Shown here in pieces: positions 17,542 to 26,310 of a stretch of 58,791 nucleotides of DNA. The DNA comes from Alphaproteobacteria bacterium (lineage in GTDB: Bacteria > Pseudomonadota > Alphaproteobacteria > JAPYRI01), in NCBI GenBank assembly GCA_029941135.1, contig JAPYRI010000007.1, positions 1 through 58,791 of the forward strand, in the 5' to 3' direction. Both the position numbers and the translations under genes were made by a program. Below the pieces are notes generated by a model. The model did not search any database. It was not told where the DNA came from and worked only from the letters and a program-made list of their open reading frames with translations. The stretch's first letter is position 1, and the number at the start of each line of letters is the position of its first letter.

Positions 17542-18951
17542 TCAGCTCGCCAACTTGCGCACGTCGGTGATGCAGCCCGCGACGGCCGCTGCCGCCGCCA
17601 TGGCCGGGTTGGCCAGGTGCGTGCGCGCCTCCGGTCCCTGACGGCCGACGAAGTTACGGTTGGATGTGGACACACAACGCGCGCCCGGCTCGACCCGCTC
17701 ACCATTGGCGGCCACGCACATGGAGCACCCTGGCTCTCGCCAGTGGAAGCCCGCTTCTGTGAAAACTTTGTCGAGACCTTCGGCCTCGGCGGCCTTTTTG
17801 ACGGGAGCGGATCCCGGCACCACCCAGGCAGTGACGCGGTTCGCCACTTTGCGGCCTTTGACAATCTCAGCGGCTAAACGCAAGTCTGATAGCCGGCCAT
17901 TGGTGCACGAGCCGATAAACACTCGGTCTATCGGCACCCCTTCCAATGCTTGTCCTGGCGCAAGGCCGATGTAGTCCAAGGCCGCTTTGATATTTTGGCG
18001 TTCGCTGACGTCTTTTGCCTGCGCGGGGTCAGGGAGATTGCCGCTGATCCCGGTGATTTGTCCGGGGCTGGTGCCCCAGGTGACTTGCGGCTCAATGTCA
18101 GCAACATTCACCGATAATTCTTTGTCGAATCGGGCGTCGGGGTCGGTCGGCAAGGCCCGCCAGTGGGCCAGCGCTTGATCCCATTGGCCGCCCTTGGGCG
18201 CAAACGGCTTATCGGCAAGATAACCGAATGTGACATCGTCGGGCGCAATGATGCCTGCGCGCGCGCCCAATTCGATTGACATGTTGCACAATGTCGCACG
18301 GGCATCGACCCCCAGCGCTTGAATGATCGGGCCGGCATATTCGATGGCATAGCCGCTGCCCGCATCGACGCCAAATTTGCCGATGGTGTAAAGGATCAAG
18401 TCCTTGGCGACCACGTGCGCACTCAAGCTACCGTTATAGCGAATGCGCATTTGGCGCGGTTTGGTTTGCACCAAGGTTTGGGTCGCGAGCACATGCGCAA
18501 CTTCGCTCGACCCGATGCCCCAGGCGAGGGCGCCCAGCGCCCCGTGGGTGGACGTATGGCTGTCACCGCACACGAGCACAGTACCGGGGAGGGTGAGGCC
18601 TTGTTCGGGCCCAACCACATGCACGATCCCTTGCGCCGCGTCGTTTAAATCAAAAAGTTTAATCCCCCATTTGGCGCACCCTTCGCGCAGGCCACGCACA
18701 TACCTGCCACTACGTCCGCCGGTGTCGTCATCGCGCCCGGGTTCGCTCGATACGGCGTGGTCGGGGGTGGCGAACGCGAGCTCCGGCGAGTGCACCGTGT
18801 AGCCCTTATCGTTCACTTCTTCCAAGGCCATGGTGCCGGATAAGTCGTGCAATAAGTGCCGGTCCACGTGCAACAAGGATTGGTCTTGGCCCAAGTCCGC
18901 AACCACGTGCAGATCCCAGATTTTATCGACGAGGGTATGGTCGCCGGTCAT
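17542..18951 (-). CDS. LeuC-like aconitase-superfamily hydratase, large Fe-S subunit
   Basis: The 469-residue protein has the aconitase-fold 4Fe-4S cysteines in VFIGSCTNGRLSD and GCSMC, plus VLVCGDSHTSTHGALGAL and HVDRHLLHD. The N-terminal stretch after the HVDRHLLHD motif (LSGTMALEEVNDKGYTVHSPELAFATPDHAVS) differs from standard LeuC, supporting a paralogue with another substrate. Family chemistry is reversible hydration of a C=C in a dicarboxylic acid. In Eubacterium barkeri a LeuCD-like dehydratase acts on 2,3-dimethylmalate beside a PEP-mutase-family lyase, the same gene pair as here (lyase just upstream, 23 bp). LeuCD-like maleate hydratases are also known. I do not assign leuC. Confidence 0.88.
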   Translation of the reverse strand: MTGDHTLVDKIWDLHVVADLGQDQSLLHVDRHLLHDLSGTMALEEVNDKGYTVHSPELAFATPDHAVSSEPGRDDDTGGRSGRYVRGLREGCAKWGIKLFDLNDAAQGIVHVVGPEQGLTLPGTVLVCGDSHTSTHGALGALAWGIGSSEVAHVLATQTLVQTKPRQMRIRYNGSLSAHVVAKDLILYTIGKFGVDAGSGYAIEYAGPIIQALGVDARATLCNMSIELGARAGIIAPDDVTFGYLADKPFAPKGGQWDQALAHWRALPTDPDARFDKELSVNVADIEPQVTWGTSPGQITGISGNLPDPAQAKDVSERQNIKAALDYIGLAPGQALEGVPIDRVFIGSCTNGRLSDLRLAAEIVKGRKVANRVTAWVVPGSAPVKKAAEAEGLDKVFTEAGFHWREPGCSMCVAANGERVEPGARCVSTSNRNFVGRQGPEARTHLANPAMAAAAAVAGCITDVRKLAS

Positions 18952-18974
18952 AGGGTTTGCTGCCTTTGTGCTGT

Positions 18975-19853
18975 TTATTCCCGTTGGCCGAATTTGCGCT
19001 CAAACTCCCACACATCCTCAAACCCCATCAGGGTATGCAATTCGGTGATGTTTGTTTGCGGCAGATCAAGTCCGATGACGCTGCCATGGTCTTTGAGGTA
19101 GGTGAAGGCCTCGCTCACTGCTGCCGAGGCGGCGCAAAATCCAACCCCCGGATAGATGGCAATATTATATCCGAACTGCTTGAGTTGCTCGGCCGAGACG
19201 TCTGGAGTACGGCCCCCGCCCGGCACCATGTTGGCGAGCAGCGGCGCGTCCAGGGAAGTGCCGATCTTTTCCATTTCTTCGATGGTTTCAGGCGATTCCA
19301 CAAACAAGATATCGGCGCCGGCATTGGCGTAGGCTTCGGCCCGGCGCAGGGCTTCATCCAACCCGTGTTCGGTGCGGGCATCAGTGCGGGCGATGATCAA
19401 GGTCTCGTCGCTCAATCGGCTGTCGATGGCAACTTTGATCTTCATCACCATGTCTTCCATGGGAATGACCCGTCGCCCTAATGTATGCCCGCACTTTTTG
19501 GGCACTTCCTGATCTTCCAGTTGGATGGCGGCGGCGCCGGCGGCCTCATAGCCGCGCACGGTAGTGCGCACATTCAAGAGCCCCCCGTAGCCGGTGTCCG
19601 CGTCGGCGATCACCGGGGTTTTGGTGTCCCCGGCAACGCATTTCACCCCTTCGACCATGTCATTGTAGGTGGCGATGCCCGCGTCAGGCACGCCGAGGCG
19701 CGAGGCCACTGTGCCATAACCAGTCATATAAAGGGCGTGGAAACCCATTTGGTCGGCGATCTTTGCCGACAGCCCATCGTATACGCCGGGCGCCACAATG
19801 AAGGTGCCGCTTTGGATCAGTTGCTTCAGCGACGGGTTATTGTCGGTCGTCAT
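18975..19853 (-). CDS. PEP mutase/isocitrate lyase superfamily C-C lyase (2-methylisocitrate or 2,3-dimethylmalate lyase-like)
   Basis: The 292-residue TIM-barrel enzyme carries the superfamily metal site around Asp84/Asp86 (PVIADADTGYGG) and the lyase loop KKCGH (residues 119-123, Cys121), which marks C-C bond cleaving members such as 2-methylisocitrate lyase, dimethylmalate lyase and petal-death protein. NVRTTVRGYEAAGAAAIQLEDQ is also typical. It would split a 2-hydroxy (alkyl)malate-like diacid into pyruvate or another 2-oxo acid plus a carboxylate. The neighbouring LeuCD-like hydratase would make exactly such a hydroxy-diacid. Spacing to hydantoinase B is 22 bp. The exact substrate is not readable. 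Confidence 0.88.
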   Translation of the reverse strand: MTTDNNPSLKQLIQSGTFIVAPGVYDGLSAKIADQMGFHALYMTGYGTVASRLGVPDAGIATYNDMVEGVKCVAGDTKTPVIADADTGYGGLLNVRTTVRGYEAAGAAAIQLEDQEVPKKCGHTLGRRVIPMEDMVMKIKVAIDSRLSDETLIIARTDARTEHGLDEALRRAEAYANAGADILFVESPETIEEMEKIGTSLDAPLLANMVPGGGRTPDVSAEQLKQFGYNIAIYPGVGFCAASAAVSEAFTYLKDHGSVIGLDLPQTNITELHTLMGFEDVWEFERKFGQRE

Positions 19854-19875
19854 AGGTCTTGCCTCTCAATCGGAA

Positions 19876-21759
19876 TTATTCGGCGGCGCGGGCCGTACCA
19901 CGGACATCAAACCGGGGGGATTCCGGCGGCTCGAATCCGGTCTCGACCAGGCACCGAGCCTTTAGCTCAGCGATTGTCCCGCCCTTGTCGAATATTTGTA
20001 TGTCACTGCGCTCGGCTGTCAATTTTATCCGCAAAGCCTCAGTCTCTGCGGTATCTGCATACAATTCTTCAGTTAAAACAACACCATAACGCTCAGCGCC
20101 TGCGGCGGTAACCAATCCACGTCGCACATCCAGGGCGACCAGGTCGGCGTCACGGGTAAACGGATCGCCCCAGCCGCCACCGCCCCAGGTGATGAAATAG
20201 AGGATATCGCCTACGTCCACCTTGATGCGGTCGCATTTGGACCTGAGGTGCTCGACCGTCCCATCCCGGCGCTCCAATACTTTACTGCTGCGCCCGCCGG
20301 GCAGACCACCGTTAACCCCCCAAGGGTAGGTGAGCCAGCGGTCATCGTGAATGGAGATTTCGCCCGGCTCCAGAAACCGGTAACCGATTTTGAGCGCATT
20401 ACCGCCGCGATAAAAGCCAGGTCCACCGGTGTCGGCTACGGTTTCGTAAACGTCGATCTGCAGGGGGAAATAGCTCTCTAAAAATTCGTTGGGCACATTG
20501 GTAAACGTCGGCCACAGGGAGTGACCGTCGGGTCCGTCGCCGATCGGTTTTGCTGGGATGCCGCCAAAGCTGATTTGGTAGAGCTGGAACCATTCGCCGC
20601 GTTTGTCATAGCCCGAGTAGAAAAAATGCGGGCTGTCCGACATACCGGCCGCGCAGAGAAACTCGGGCTTGCTTTGTCCGAGTAATCCATTCAACAGATC
20701 CATGACCCGCCCCAGCGCATGCGTGCGGCAGGACAGTGCCGCCGGGTGCCGGGGCTTTAAGAAACTACCCTCACGGATGCGCACGTCGACCAAATCGTAA
20801 AAACCGTCATTGAACAGAATTTGCGGATCGAACACCATGATCATGAACACGCCGACGAACATTTTGAACATCTCTTCGTTCAAATAAAAGTTCACCGAGC
20901 TTTGGGATTGGGGGTCGGTTTCGCCGAAATCAAAAATGACCCTGTCGCCTTCGCGCCACATGTGGCATGCAAGTTTATAGGGACCCATGCCAATGCCGTC
21001 GTCGCAGATAAAATCCTCGAAGTAGACTTTCTTCTCCGGGATGTTCTGAATGATCAATTGGCGCATGGCGCGTTTGTTGCGCTCGAGGAGTTCCTCCAGC
21101 GCCGAGTGATAGACGTCTTCGCCAAAGCGTTCAGCCATTTCAAGGATACGCTTTTGGCCGATGCGATTGGCCGCGACAATCCCAGTTAGATCGCTGCGGT
21201 TCCAATGGGGCAGGCGGCAATTGCGCAAAATCAGTTCCATAATGTCGGATTGGAACTCGCCCTTGCGGTAGAGTTTCACCGGCGGAATGATCAGACCTTC
21301 TTCGTAGATTTGGCCCGCGTCCGTGGGCAGACTGCCCGGGGTTTTACCGCCAACATCGCTCATGTGACCGAACATGGCCGACCAACTGATGATCCGGCCG
21401 CCTTTATATAACGGCATCAGCACCAGCCAGTCATTCAAGTGACTGACGGCGCCATTGCAGGCATAGGGGTCGGACATGAGGAACACGTCGCCATCCTCGA
21501 TGGTGCCCTCGTAGGCGCTGAGAAATCCGTGAATGAACGAGCCCAGTTGCCCAACCACCATCTTGCCGTCCCGGTTGGCGATGATCGGGAACTCATCGTG
21601 CTGCTCGCGGATGCCCGGAGACATGGCGGTGCGAAACAATACAGCGTCCATCTCGAATCGCGCGTTCCGCAAGCCGTTCTCAATCAGATCCAATGTGATC
21701 GGATCGACGTCAACGATATCGAAGGGGGTCGTGTTGGCTTCAATGATATTGGCTGGCAT
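19876..21759 (-). CDS. hyuB: Hydantoinase B / oxoprolinase-family subunit (HyuB)
   Basis: The 627-residue protein belongs to the hydantoinase B/oxoprolinase C-terminal/acetone carboxylase alpha family. Evidence includes the start DPITLDLIENGLRNARFEMDAVLFRTAMSPGIREQHDEFPIIANRDG, DPYACNGAVSHLNDW and the late glycine-rich YFITWGGGGWGDPFTRD. Together with HyuA it forms an ATP-using ring-opening amidohydrolase or, in other subfamilies, a carboxylase. It begins 11 bp after hydantoinase A. The family covers N-methylhydantoin, 5-oxoproline and related cyclic amides; without a search the subfamily is not fixed. It is the second gene of the seven-gene minus-strand operon. Confidence 0.9.
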   Translation of the reverse strand: MPANIIEANTTPFDIVDVDPITLDLIENGLRNARFEMDAVLFRTAMSPGIREQHDEFPIIANRDGKMVVGQLGSFIHGFLSAYEGTIEDGDVFLMSDPYACNGAVSHLNDWLVLMPLYKGGRIISWSAMFGHMSDVGGKTPGSLPTDAGQIYEEGLIIPPVKLYRKGEFQSDIMELILRNCRLPHWNRSDLTGIVAANRIGQKRILEMAERFGEDVYHSALEELLERNKRAMRQLIIQNIPEKKVYFEDFICDDGIGMGPYKLACHMWREGDRVIFDFGETDPQSQSSVNFYLNEEMFKMFVGVFMIMVFDPQILFNDGFYDLVDVRIREGSFLKPRHPAALSCRTHALGRVMDLLNGLLGQSKPEFLCAAGMSDSPHFFYSGYDKRGEWFQLYQISFGGIPAKPIGDGPDGHSLWPTFTNVPNEFLESYFPLQIDVYETVADTGGPGFYRGGNALKIGYRFLEPGEISIHDDRWLTYPWGVNGGLPGGRSSKVLERRDGTVEHLRSKCDRIKVDVGDILYFITWGGGGWGDPFTRDADLVALDVRRGLVTAAGAERYGVVLTEELYADTAETEALRIKLTAERSDIQIFDKGGTIAELKARCLVETGFEPPESPRFDVRGTARAAE

Positions 21760-21770
21760 GAACCCTCTCC

Positions 21771-23831
21771 CTAATTCATCTGTACTGGGCTAATGAGAAT
21801 ATTGCCCAACCGGTCCACTTCGCCGGCATGTTCAGGCAAAATAAGGGTCGTTGAGTCCATCTCGGTTACGATGGCGGGGCCGGCCACCATGTTACCGTCC
21901 AGCAGTTTTCCCCGGTCGTAAATGATCGCCATGTAGTCGGCTCCGTCGGCATGGATCTCTTGTTCGCCAATGCGCGCGGCTGCCGGGTCTTCATCGCCCG
22001 CGCCGATGGTCTCCGCATCAACAATGGGCGCTTTGCCCTGGACGATGGCGCGCAAGTTGACCAACTCCTTGGCAACCTCCAAGTTAAAGGTGAACAGTTT
22101 CTCGTGCACTTGGTCAAACTTTTCGGCAACCCCCTCCAGACCGTGGGCGCGAAATTCATCCAAATCGACATTTACTGTCAAGGTAAGCCCTTGCCCATTG
22201 TAGCGCACGTCGATCTCAAATTTGGTGGTCTGATCCTTCCGCGGCACGTCTTCCGCATCCAGGGTTTGCGCGGCCGTGTCGGCCAGTTCTTCCAAGATCG
22301 CCATCACTCCCGCTGAACGGGTGTCGTCGAAGCGCCTGATGTAAGTGCGTGACGCCTCATCACGCAGGCGTGTGGTGGCATCTCCATAAGCGCACAGGAC
22401 ACCGGGCCCAGGCGGGATAATCACCGGCCAGGCGTTGGTCAATCGCCCAAGCGCGTTTGCGTGCATGGGTCCCGCACCGCCAAAGGCTATCAGCGAAAAG
22501 TCGCGCGGGTCATGGCCTTGTTCGACCGACACCAGCCGCAACGCCCCGAACATATTTTCGTTCACAATGTCGATAATGCCGGACGCCGCCTTTTTGAGCG
22601 GCAGTCCCATGGCATCGGCAATCTTCTGAACGGCGGCTTCGGCTTTGGCCCGATCCATCTGCATTTCGCCGCCGAGACGAGTGGTTTGCGGAAAATAACC
22701 GAGCACTAAATTGGCGTCGGTGACAGTCGGCTCTTCGCCGCCGGTTCCATAGGCAGCCGGGCCGGGATTAGCGCCCGCACTTTGAGGGCCGACCCGCAAT
22801 GCGCCGGTGAGTTCCGGGACGTGGGCGATGGAACCGCCGCCCGCGCCTACGGTGCGCACATCAACCGATGACGCGCGCACGGTGACGTCGCCCACGGTGG
22901 TTTCCCGCCGGGTTTGGGCCGCCCCATTTTGTGCCAGCGCCACGTCGGTCGAGGTGCCACCCATGTCAAAGGTGAGCAAGTTGTCATAGCCGGCCTGCTG
23001 GGCAATCCACAGGGCTCCCGAAACGCCGCCCGCCGGGCCGCTCATCAGCATATTTACCGGGTAGGCCTCGGCCGCATCCACCGACGCCAGTCCGCCGTCC
23101 GAGCGCAACACATGCAGGCTCACGTCCGCCATACGGTTGCTCAGTTCGCTGTGCAAGTTGCGCAAGTAGTTCGACACCACCGGGCGTACATAGGAATTGG
23201 CGACAGTGGTAATTGTGCGTTCGTACTCCTGCATCTCCGGGATCACTTCGGACGAAATTGACACCGGAATGTGGGGAATTTCCTCAGTGGCGATATCGCG
23301 TACCCGGCGCTCGTGCGCGCCATTCGCATAGGCATTTATGAGCGAAATCGTCAGCGCTTCTATCCCTTGGTCGGCCAGTCGCCGCAAGTCCTCGCGTAGA
23401 CTGGTCTCCGACAATGGCTCAACCGTATCGCCCCGGGCGCTCATGCGTTCATTCACTTCGATGGTATCCGTGAGCGCCGCCATCGGATCGCTCTTGTTGT
23501 AGATGACCCAACCACCCAAGCCGCCCGGCACCAATGAGCGTGCGATTTGGAGGACTTGTTTGTAACCGCGGGTGACCGCAAGACCGACGCGCGCGCCATT
23601 ACCGGTGAGCATGGCGTTGGTGGCAACCGTGGTGCCATGCATCACGTGGCTGATTGATTGCGGGCTTACACCGGCGGTTTGGCACACTTTGTCGATACCG
23701 GCCAAAACTCCGAGTGAAGAATCTTCTGGTGTCGACGGCACTTTCGCCGTATAAGTCGCGCCCTTAGCTTCGTCGATCAGTAGTAAGTCGGTGAAGGTCC
23801 CCCCCACATCGACTCCAAGACGGTAAGACAT
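21771..23831 (-). CDS. hyuA: Hydantoinase A / oxoprolinase-family ATP-dependent subunit (HyuA)
   Basis: The 686-residue protein starts with the ASKHA ATP-site signature RLGVDVGGTFTDLLLID and includes VMHGTTVATNAML and LTFDMGGTSTDVAL, standard hydantoinase A/oxoprolinase marks, plus IAFGGAGPMHA near residue 460. It uses ATP to activate a cyclic amide so that HyuB can open the ring. GGGGAGAGC sits before the ATG on the minus strand. It is the first gene of the operon, and the promoter should lie in the 105 bp between it and the Sel1 gene. No regulator is encoded next to it. Confidence 0.9.
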   Translation of the reverse strand: MSYRLGVDVGGTFTDLLLIDEAKGATYTAKVPSTPEDSSLGVLAGIDKVCQTAGVSPQSISHVMHGTTVATNAMLTGNGARVGLAVTRGYKQVLQIARSLVPGGLGGWVIYNKSDPMAALTDTIEVNERMSARGDTVEPLSETSLREDLRRLADQGIEALTISLINAYANGAHERRVRDIATEEIPHIPVSISSEVIPEMQEYERTITTVANSYVRPVVSNYLRNLHSELSNRMADVSLHVLRSDGGLASVDAAEAYPVNMLMSGPAGGVSGALWIAQQAGYDNLLTFDMGGTSTDVALAQNGAAQTRRETTVGDVTVRASSVDVRTVGAGGGSIAHVPELTGALRVGPQSAGANPGPAAYGTGGEEPTVTDANLVLGYFPQTTRLGGEMQMDRAKAEAAVQKIADAMGLPLKKAASGIIDIVNENMFGALRLVSVEQGHDPRDFSLIAFGGAGPMHANALGRLTNAWPVIIPPGPGVLCAYGDATTRLRDEASRTYIRRFDDTRSAGVMAILEELADTAAQTLDAEDVPRKDQTTKFEIDVRYNGQGLTLTVNVDLDEFRAHGLEGVAEKFDQVHEKLFTFNLEVAKELVNLRAIVQGKAPIVDAETIGAGDEDPAAARIGEQEIHADGADYMAIIYDRGKLLDGNMVAGPAIVTEMDSTTLILPEHAGEVDRLGNILISPVQMN

Positions 23832-23930
23832 GCTCTCCCCTTGCCTTATCTATTCCAGGCCCGGAGGGTAGCTGTCTTAAGCCGCCGAAGCGAACTCAAT
23901 TTTTAGCGAGCACCGTATATTGCTTCAGTT

Positions 23931-23950
23931 CGACGCCTATTTAGGCGTCG
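23931..23950. terminator. Perfect inverted repeat at the end of the Sel1-repeat gene
   Basis: CGACGCCTA-TT-TAGGCGTCG is a perfect 9-bp inverted repeat with a 2-bp centre overlapping the last codons and stop of the minus-strand Sel1 gene. It could form a hairpin in that transcript and act in termination, but there is no following T run, so an operator or chance structure remains possible. Confidence 0.35.
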
Positions 23951-24521
23951 ACACCATGCCTTCCGGCATCAAGCTCATCAGCCAGTCATTGAATTTCTGC
24001 ATGGCTGTGCGGTTATCAACTTCGACGATGACTTCTTCGACCGGCAATGGGTGGGCTTCCCACCATTCGGCGAGTTTTTGATTACCCAACGTCCGCTCGT
24101 TCGGCGTTAAAGTCGCAATCAATTCTCCCAAATCGGTATTTGAGCGGGTTGCGCCGTTTTCAACGGCGGCACTCCAGAGGACAAAGGCCATCGCCTTATC
24201 TTGCTCAACCCCGTCGCCTGTCGCATACAATCGGCCCAATTGATATTGCGCTTTGCCGAAGTTTTGCTTGGACGCCTCCATAAACCAATGGGCGGCTTGC
24301 GACGCGCTTTTTTCGGTCCCCTCACCTAATAGGCTCATCATCGCGATGCGCGTCTGAATGTCCGGATCACCGGCCTCTGCTTGGGGCAACCAGTGCTTCA
24401 ATGCCTCCGTGTAATCTCCGGCTTCGTAGGAGTCATATCCGGGCGTTCCCAGGCGGGCTTGTGCGTGGACCACTGTTGCCGTCATTACAAACAGTGCAAG
24501 CGTAAAAATCAAAATTCTCAT
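23937..24521 (-). CDS. Exported Sel1-like repeat protein
   Basis: The 194-residue protein has a clear signal peptide (ILIFTLALFVMTATVVHA, cleavage near residue 20) and then TPR/Sel1-like repeats: YEAGDYTEALKHWLPQAEAGDPDIQTRIAMM, GEGTEKSASQAAHWFMEASKQNFGKAQYQLGRLYATGDGVEQDKAMAFVLWSAA. Sel1 repeats bind other proteins, often at the cell envelope. The C-terminal 60 residues are not repeat-like (KLAEWWEAHPLPVEEVIVEVDNRTAMQKFNDWLMSL). It stands alone between the HyuAB operon and an aldo/keto reductase, with no clear partner. Confidence 0.8.
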   Translation of the reverse strand: MRILIFTLALFVMTATVVHAQARLGTPGYDSYEAGDYTEALKHWLPQAEAGDPDIQTRIAMMSLLGEGTEKSASQAAHWFMEASKQNFGKAQYQLGRLYATGDGVEQDKAMAFVLWSAAVENGATRSNTDLGELIATLTPNERTLGNQKLAEWWEAHPLPVEEVIVEVDNRTAMQKFNDWLMSLMPEGMVSTPK

Positions 24522-24621
24522 GGCGTTTCCCTCGTCATCTTAAATCTGCAGCTGCTAAATTAGCGTGGTGGAACAAAGATCGCAAGCGGGTGAGCCGCTT
24601 CCGGTATTTCGCTGCCGGTGA

Positions 24622-25590
24622 TCACAGGGTGGCCATATAGTCGGCGATCATTTTGCGTTCGCGTGCGCCAGGCAAAACTCCTTTGCCGCCGCCAACATTG
24701 TCGCGCATATGTTCAGGATTGCCGGTGCCCGGGATGACACAGGTAACCACTGGGTGGCTTACGATATATTTGAGAAATATTTGTGCCCAACTTTCGCACT
24801 CGAAATCTTCCGCCCAGTCCGGAAGTGGCCGCTGCCGAATTTGCCTGAAAACGTGTCCGCCCTCAAACGGCCGGTTCACAATCACCGCCGTGCCATGGGC
24901 GGCGGCGGCTGGAAACAATCTCTGCTCCGCTTCCCGCACGGTCGCCGAGTAGGCGATTTGTATGAAGTCGAGCGCTTCAGTTTCAATCAGCGTTACCACG
25001 TCATCTAAGGCCTGTGTGGCATAGTGGGTCACCCCTAAATAGCGAATGACGCCGTCCACTTTCCAGCCGCGCAAGGTGTCCAGATGGGCGCGCCAATCGA
25101 GCAGGTTATGCACTTGCATCAAATCGATTTGCGCGCGGCACAAGCGCTCTTCCGAGCGCTTCATTTGACGTACACCATCTTCGCGCCCGCGGGTCCACAC
25201 TTTGGTTGCGACAAATGGTGGTGGTTTGGGTTGGCGATCAACCAAGAGCCCGCCCACCACCTGCTCGGCACGGCCATACATGGGCGAACTGTCGATCACC
25301 CGGCCCCCGTCGGCAAAAAGGACGTCGACAACTTGGCCGAGGCGTTGATGATCGGCGGGGTCGTTGCCCACATCGAACGCCTGCCAGGTACCGAGACCGA
25401 TGACCGGGATGAATTCATTTGAAGACGGAATACTGCGGGTGTGCATGAAAGAACTACCTTCAATTATTTCCGCCTCATCGGATCGTACGGCTGCCGGCAT
25501 TAAGACCGCTGACACGGCGGCTGTGGCCCCGCCCGCGGCCAGGCGCAAGAATGATTTTCGCGAAAGACCGGGTTTAGTTTGTTTCGTCAT
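24622..25590 (-). CDS. Tat-exported aldo/keto reductase
   Basis: The 322-residue protein begins with a twin-arginine-type signal (SRKSFLRLAAGGATAAVSAVLMPAA; one Arg-Lys in place of RR), then an aldo/keto-reductase barrel. The four AKR active-site positions are visible: Asp and Tyr in VIDSSPMYGRAE, Lys in VATKVW and His in LMQVHNLLDW. The C-terminal YIVSHPVVTCVIPGTGNPEHMRDNV is the NADPH-binding end. Export by Tat is typical of a subset of periplasmic AKRs. Its 5' neighbour, the PaiB-like gene, overlaps its start by 17 bp, so they are co-transcribed. Substrate unknown. Confidence 0.85.
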   Translation of the reverse strand: MTKQTKPGLSRKSFLRLAAGGATAAVSAVLMPAAVRSDEAEIIEGSSFMHTRSIPSSNEFIPVIGLGTWQAFDVGNDPADHQRLGQVVDVLFADGGRVIDSSPMYGRAEQVVGGLLVDRQPKPPPFVATKVWTRGREDGVRQMKRSEERLCRAQIDLMQVHNLLDWRAHLDTLRGWKVDGVIRYLGVTHYATQALDDVVTLIETEALDFIQIAYSATVREAEQRLFPAAAAHGTAVIVNRPFEGGHVFRQIRQRPLPDWAEDFECESWAQIFLKYIVSHPVVTCVIPGTGNPEHMRDNVGGGKGVLPGARERKMIADYMATL

Positions 25591-26215
25591 ACCGGGAGAC
25601 TAGTTTTGATAGGGTAGTGGCGGCGTCGCCGGTTTCGGATTTCAGGCCGCGGCTCACCCCCTCTCGATCCTCAGGGGCTTGATTCTGACTGGCCTTCCAC
25701 TTTCCTTCGATGCCAGCTATTGGCATTTCGAGACCGACGATCCCTTTCATTTTCCAGGTAATAAAATCATCGGGCGCATCTTCAATGCCCCAAGGCTCGG
25801 GGCGACCAAATTCCTGTTGTGTCACCAAAGTATCTAGATGGGCGCGCAGCCATGCGTCATTCTCAATGATATTTAAGCAGCCGTGGGCATGTACCGCTAT
25901 GTAGTTCCAGGTGGGAACGACCTTGCCGTGCACTTTCTTTGACGGATACCATGATGGTGTGATGTAGCTGTCGGGGCCTTGAAAAATTACCAAGACCTCA
26001 TTTGTAGATTTATCTTGTGACCACAGTGGGTTAGCGCGTGCCACGTGGCCGCGCAGCATACCTAAATCGCCCGAGTCGTCGTGCAAGACAAAAGGGATAT
26101 GATTGCCAGTCAATCCGTCTAGACCGTTGGTAACAAGAGTTGCCAGGGGGTGTGCTCTCATTAATTGATGGAGCACATCCAACCGGTCTTCGCGGAAATG
26201 TGTTGGCCGATACAT
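25574..26215 (-). CDS. PaiB-family FMN-binding protein
   Basis: Starting at the family-typical Met-Tyr (MYRPTHFRE) at 26215 gives 213 residues, the usual PaiB length. A GTG at 26254 with AAGGGG eight bases upstream is a strong alternative adding 13 residues. PaiB marks are HPLATLVTNGLDGLTGNHIPFVL, GMLRGHVARANPLW, FQGPDSYITPSWYPSK and VPTWNYIAVHAHG, the split-barrel FMN-binding fold. Bacillus PaiB was described as a negative regulator of sporulation and protease genes, but most homologues are uncharacterised flavin or heme binders. It overlaps the aldo/keto reductase start by 17 bp. Confidence 0.85.
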   Translation of the reverse strand: MYRPTHFREDRLDVLHQLMRAHPLATLVTNGLDGLTGNHIPFVLHDDSGDLGMLRGHVARANPLWSQDKSTNEVLVIFQGPDSYITPSWYPSKKVHGKVVPTWNYIAVHAHGCLNIIENDAWLRAHLDTLVTQQEFGRPEPWGIEDAPDDFITWKMKGIVGLEMPIAGIEGKWKASQNQAPEDREGVSRGLKSETGDAATTLSKLVSRYDETN

Positions 26216-26310
26216 ACGAGTTTCCGCCTGCACAATAAGTGTGGGGCGAACCACACGGATTCATCCCCTTATCATAGCATATTTGGCCGCAATTCGCTGG
26301 TAAGCCTTGG

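Noticed and set aside
16912-18951. Housekeeping leuCD for leucine biosynthesis
   Set aside because: No leuA/leuB nearby, operon partners are catabolic amidases, hydantoinases and a lyase, and signature segments differ from leucine-pathway enzymes.
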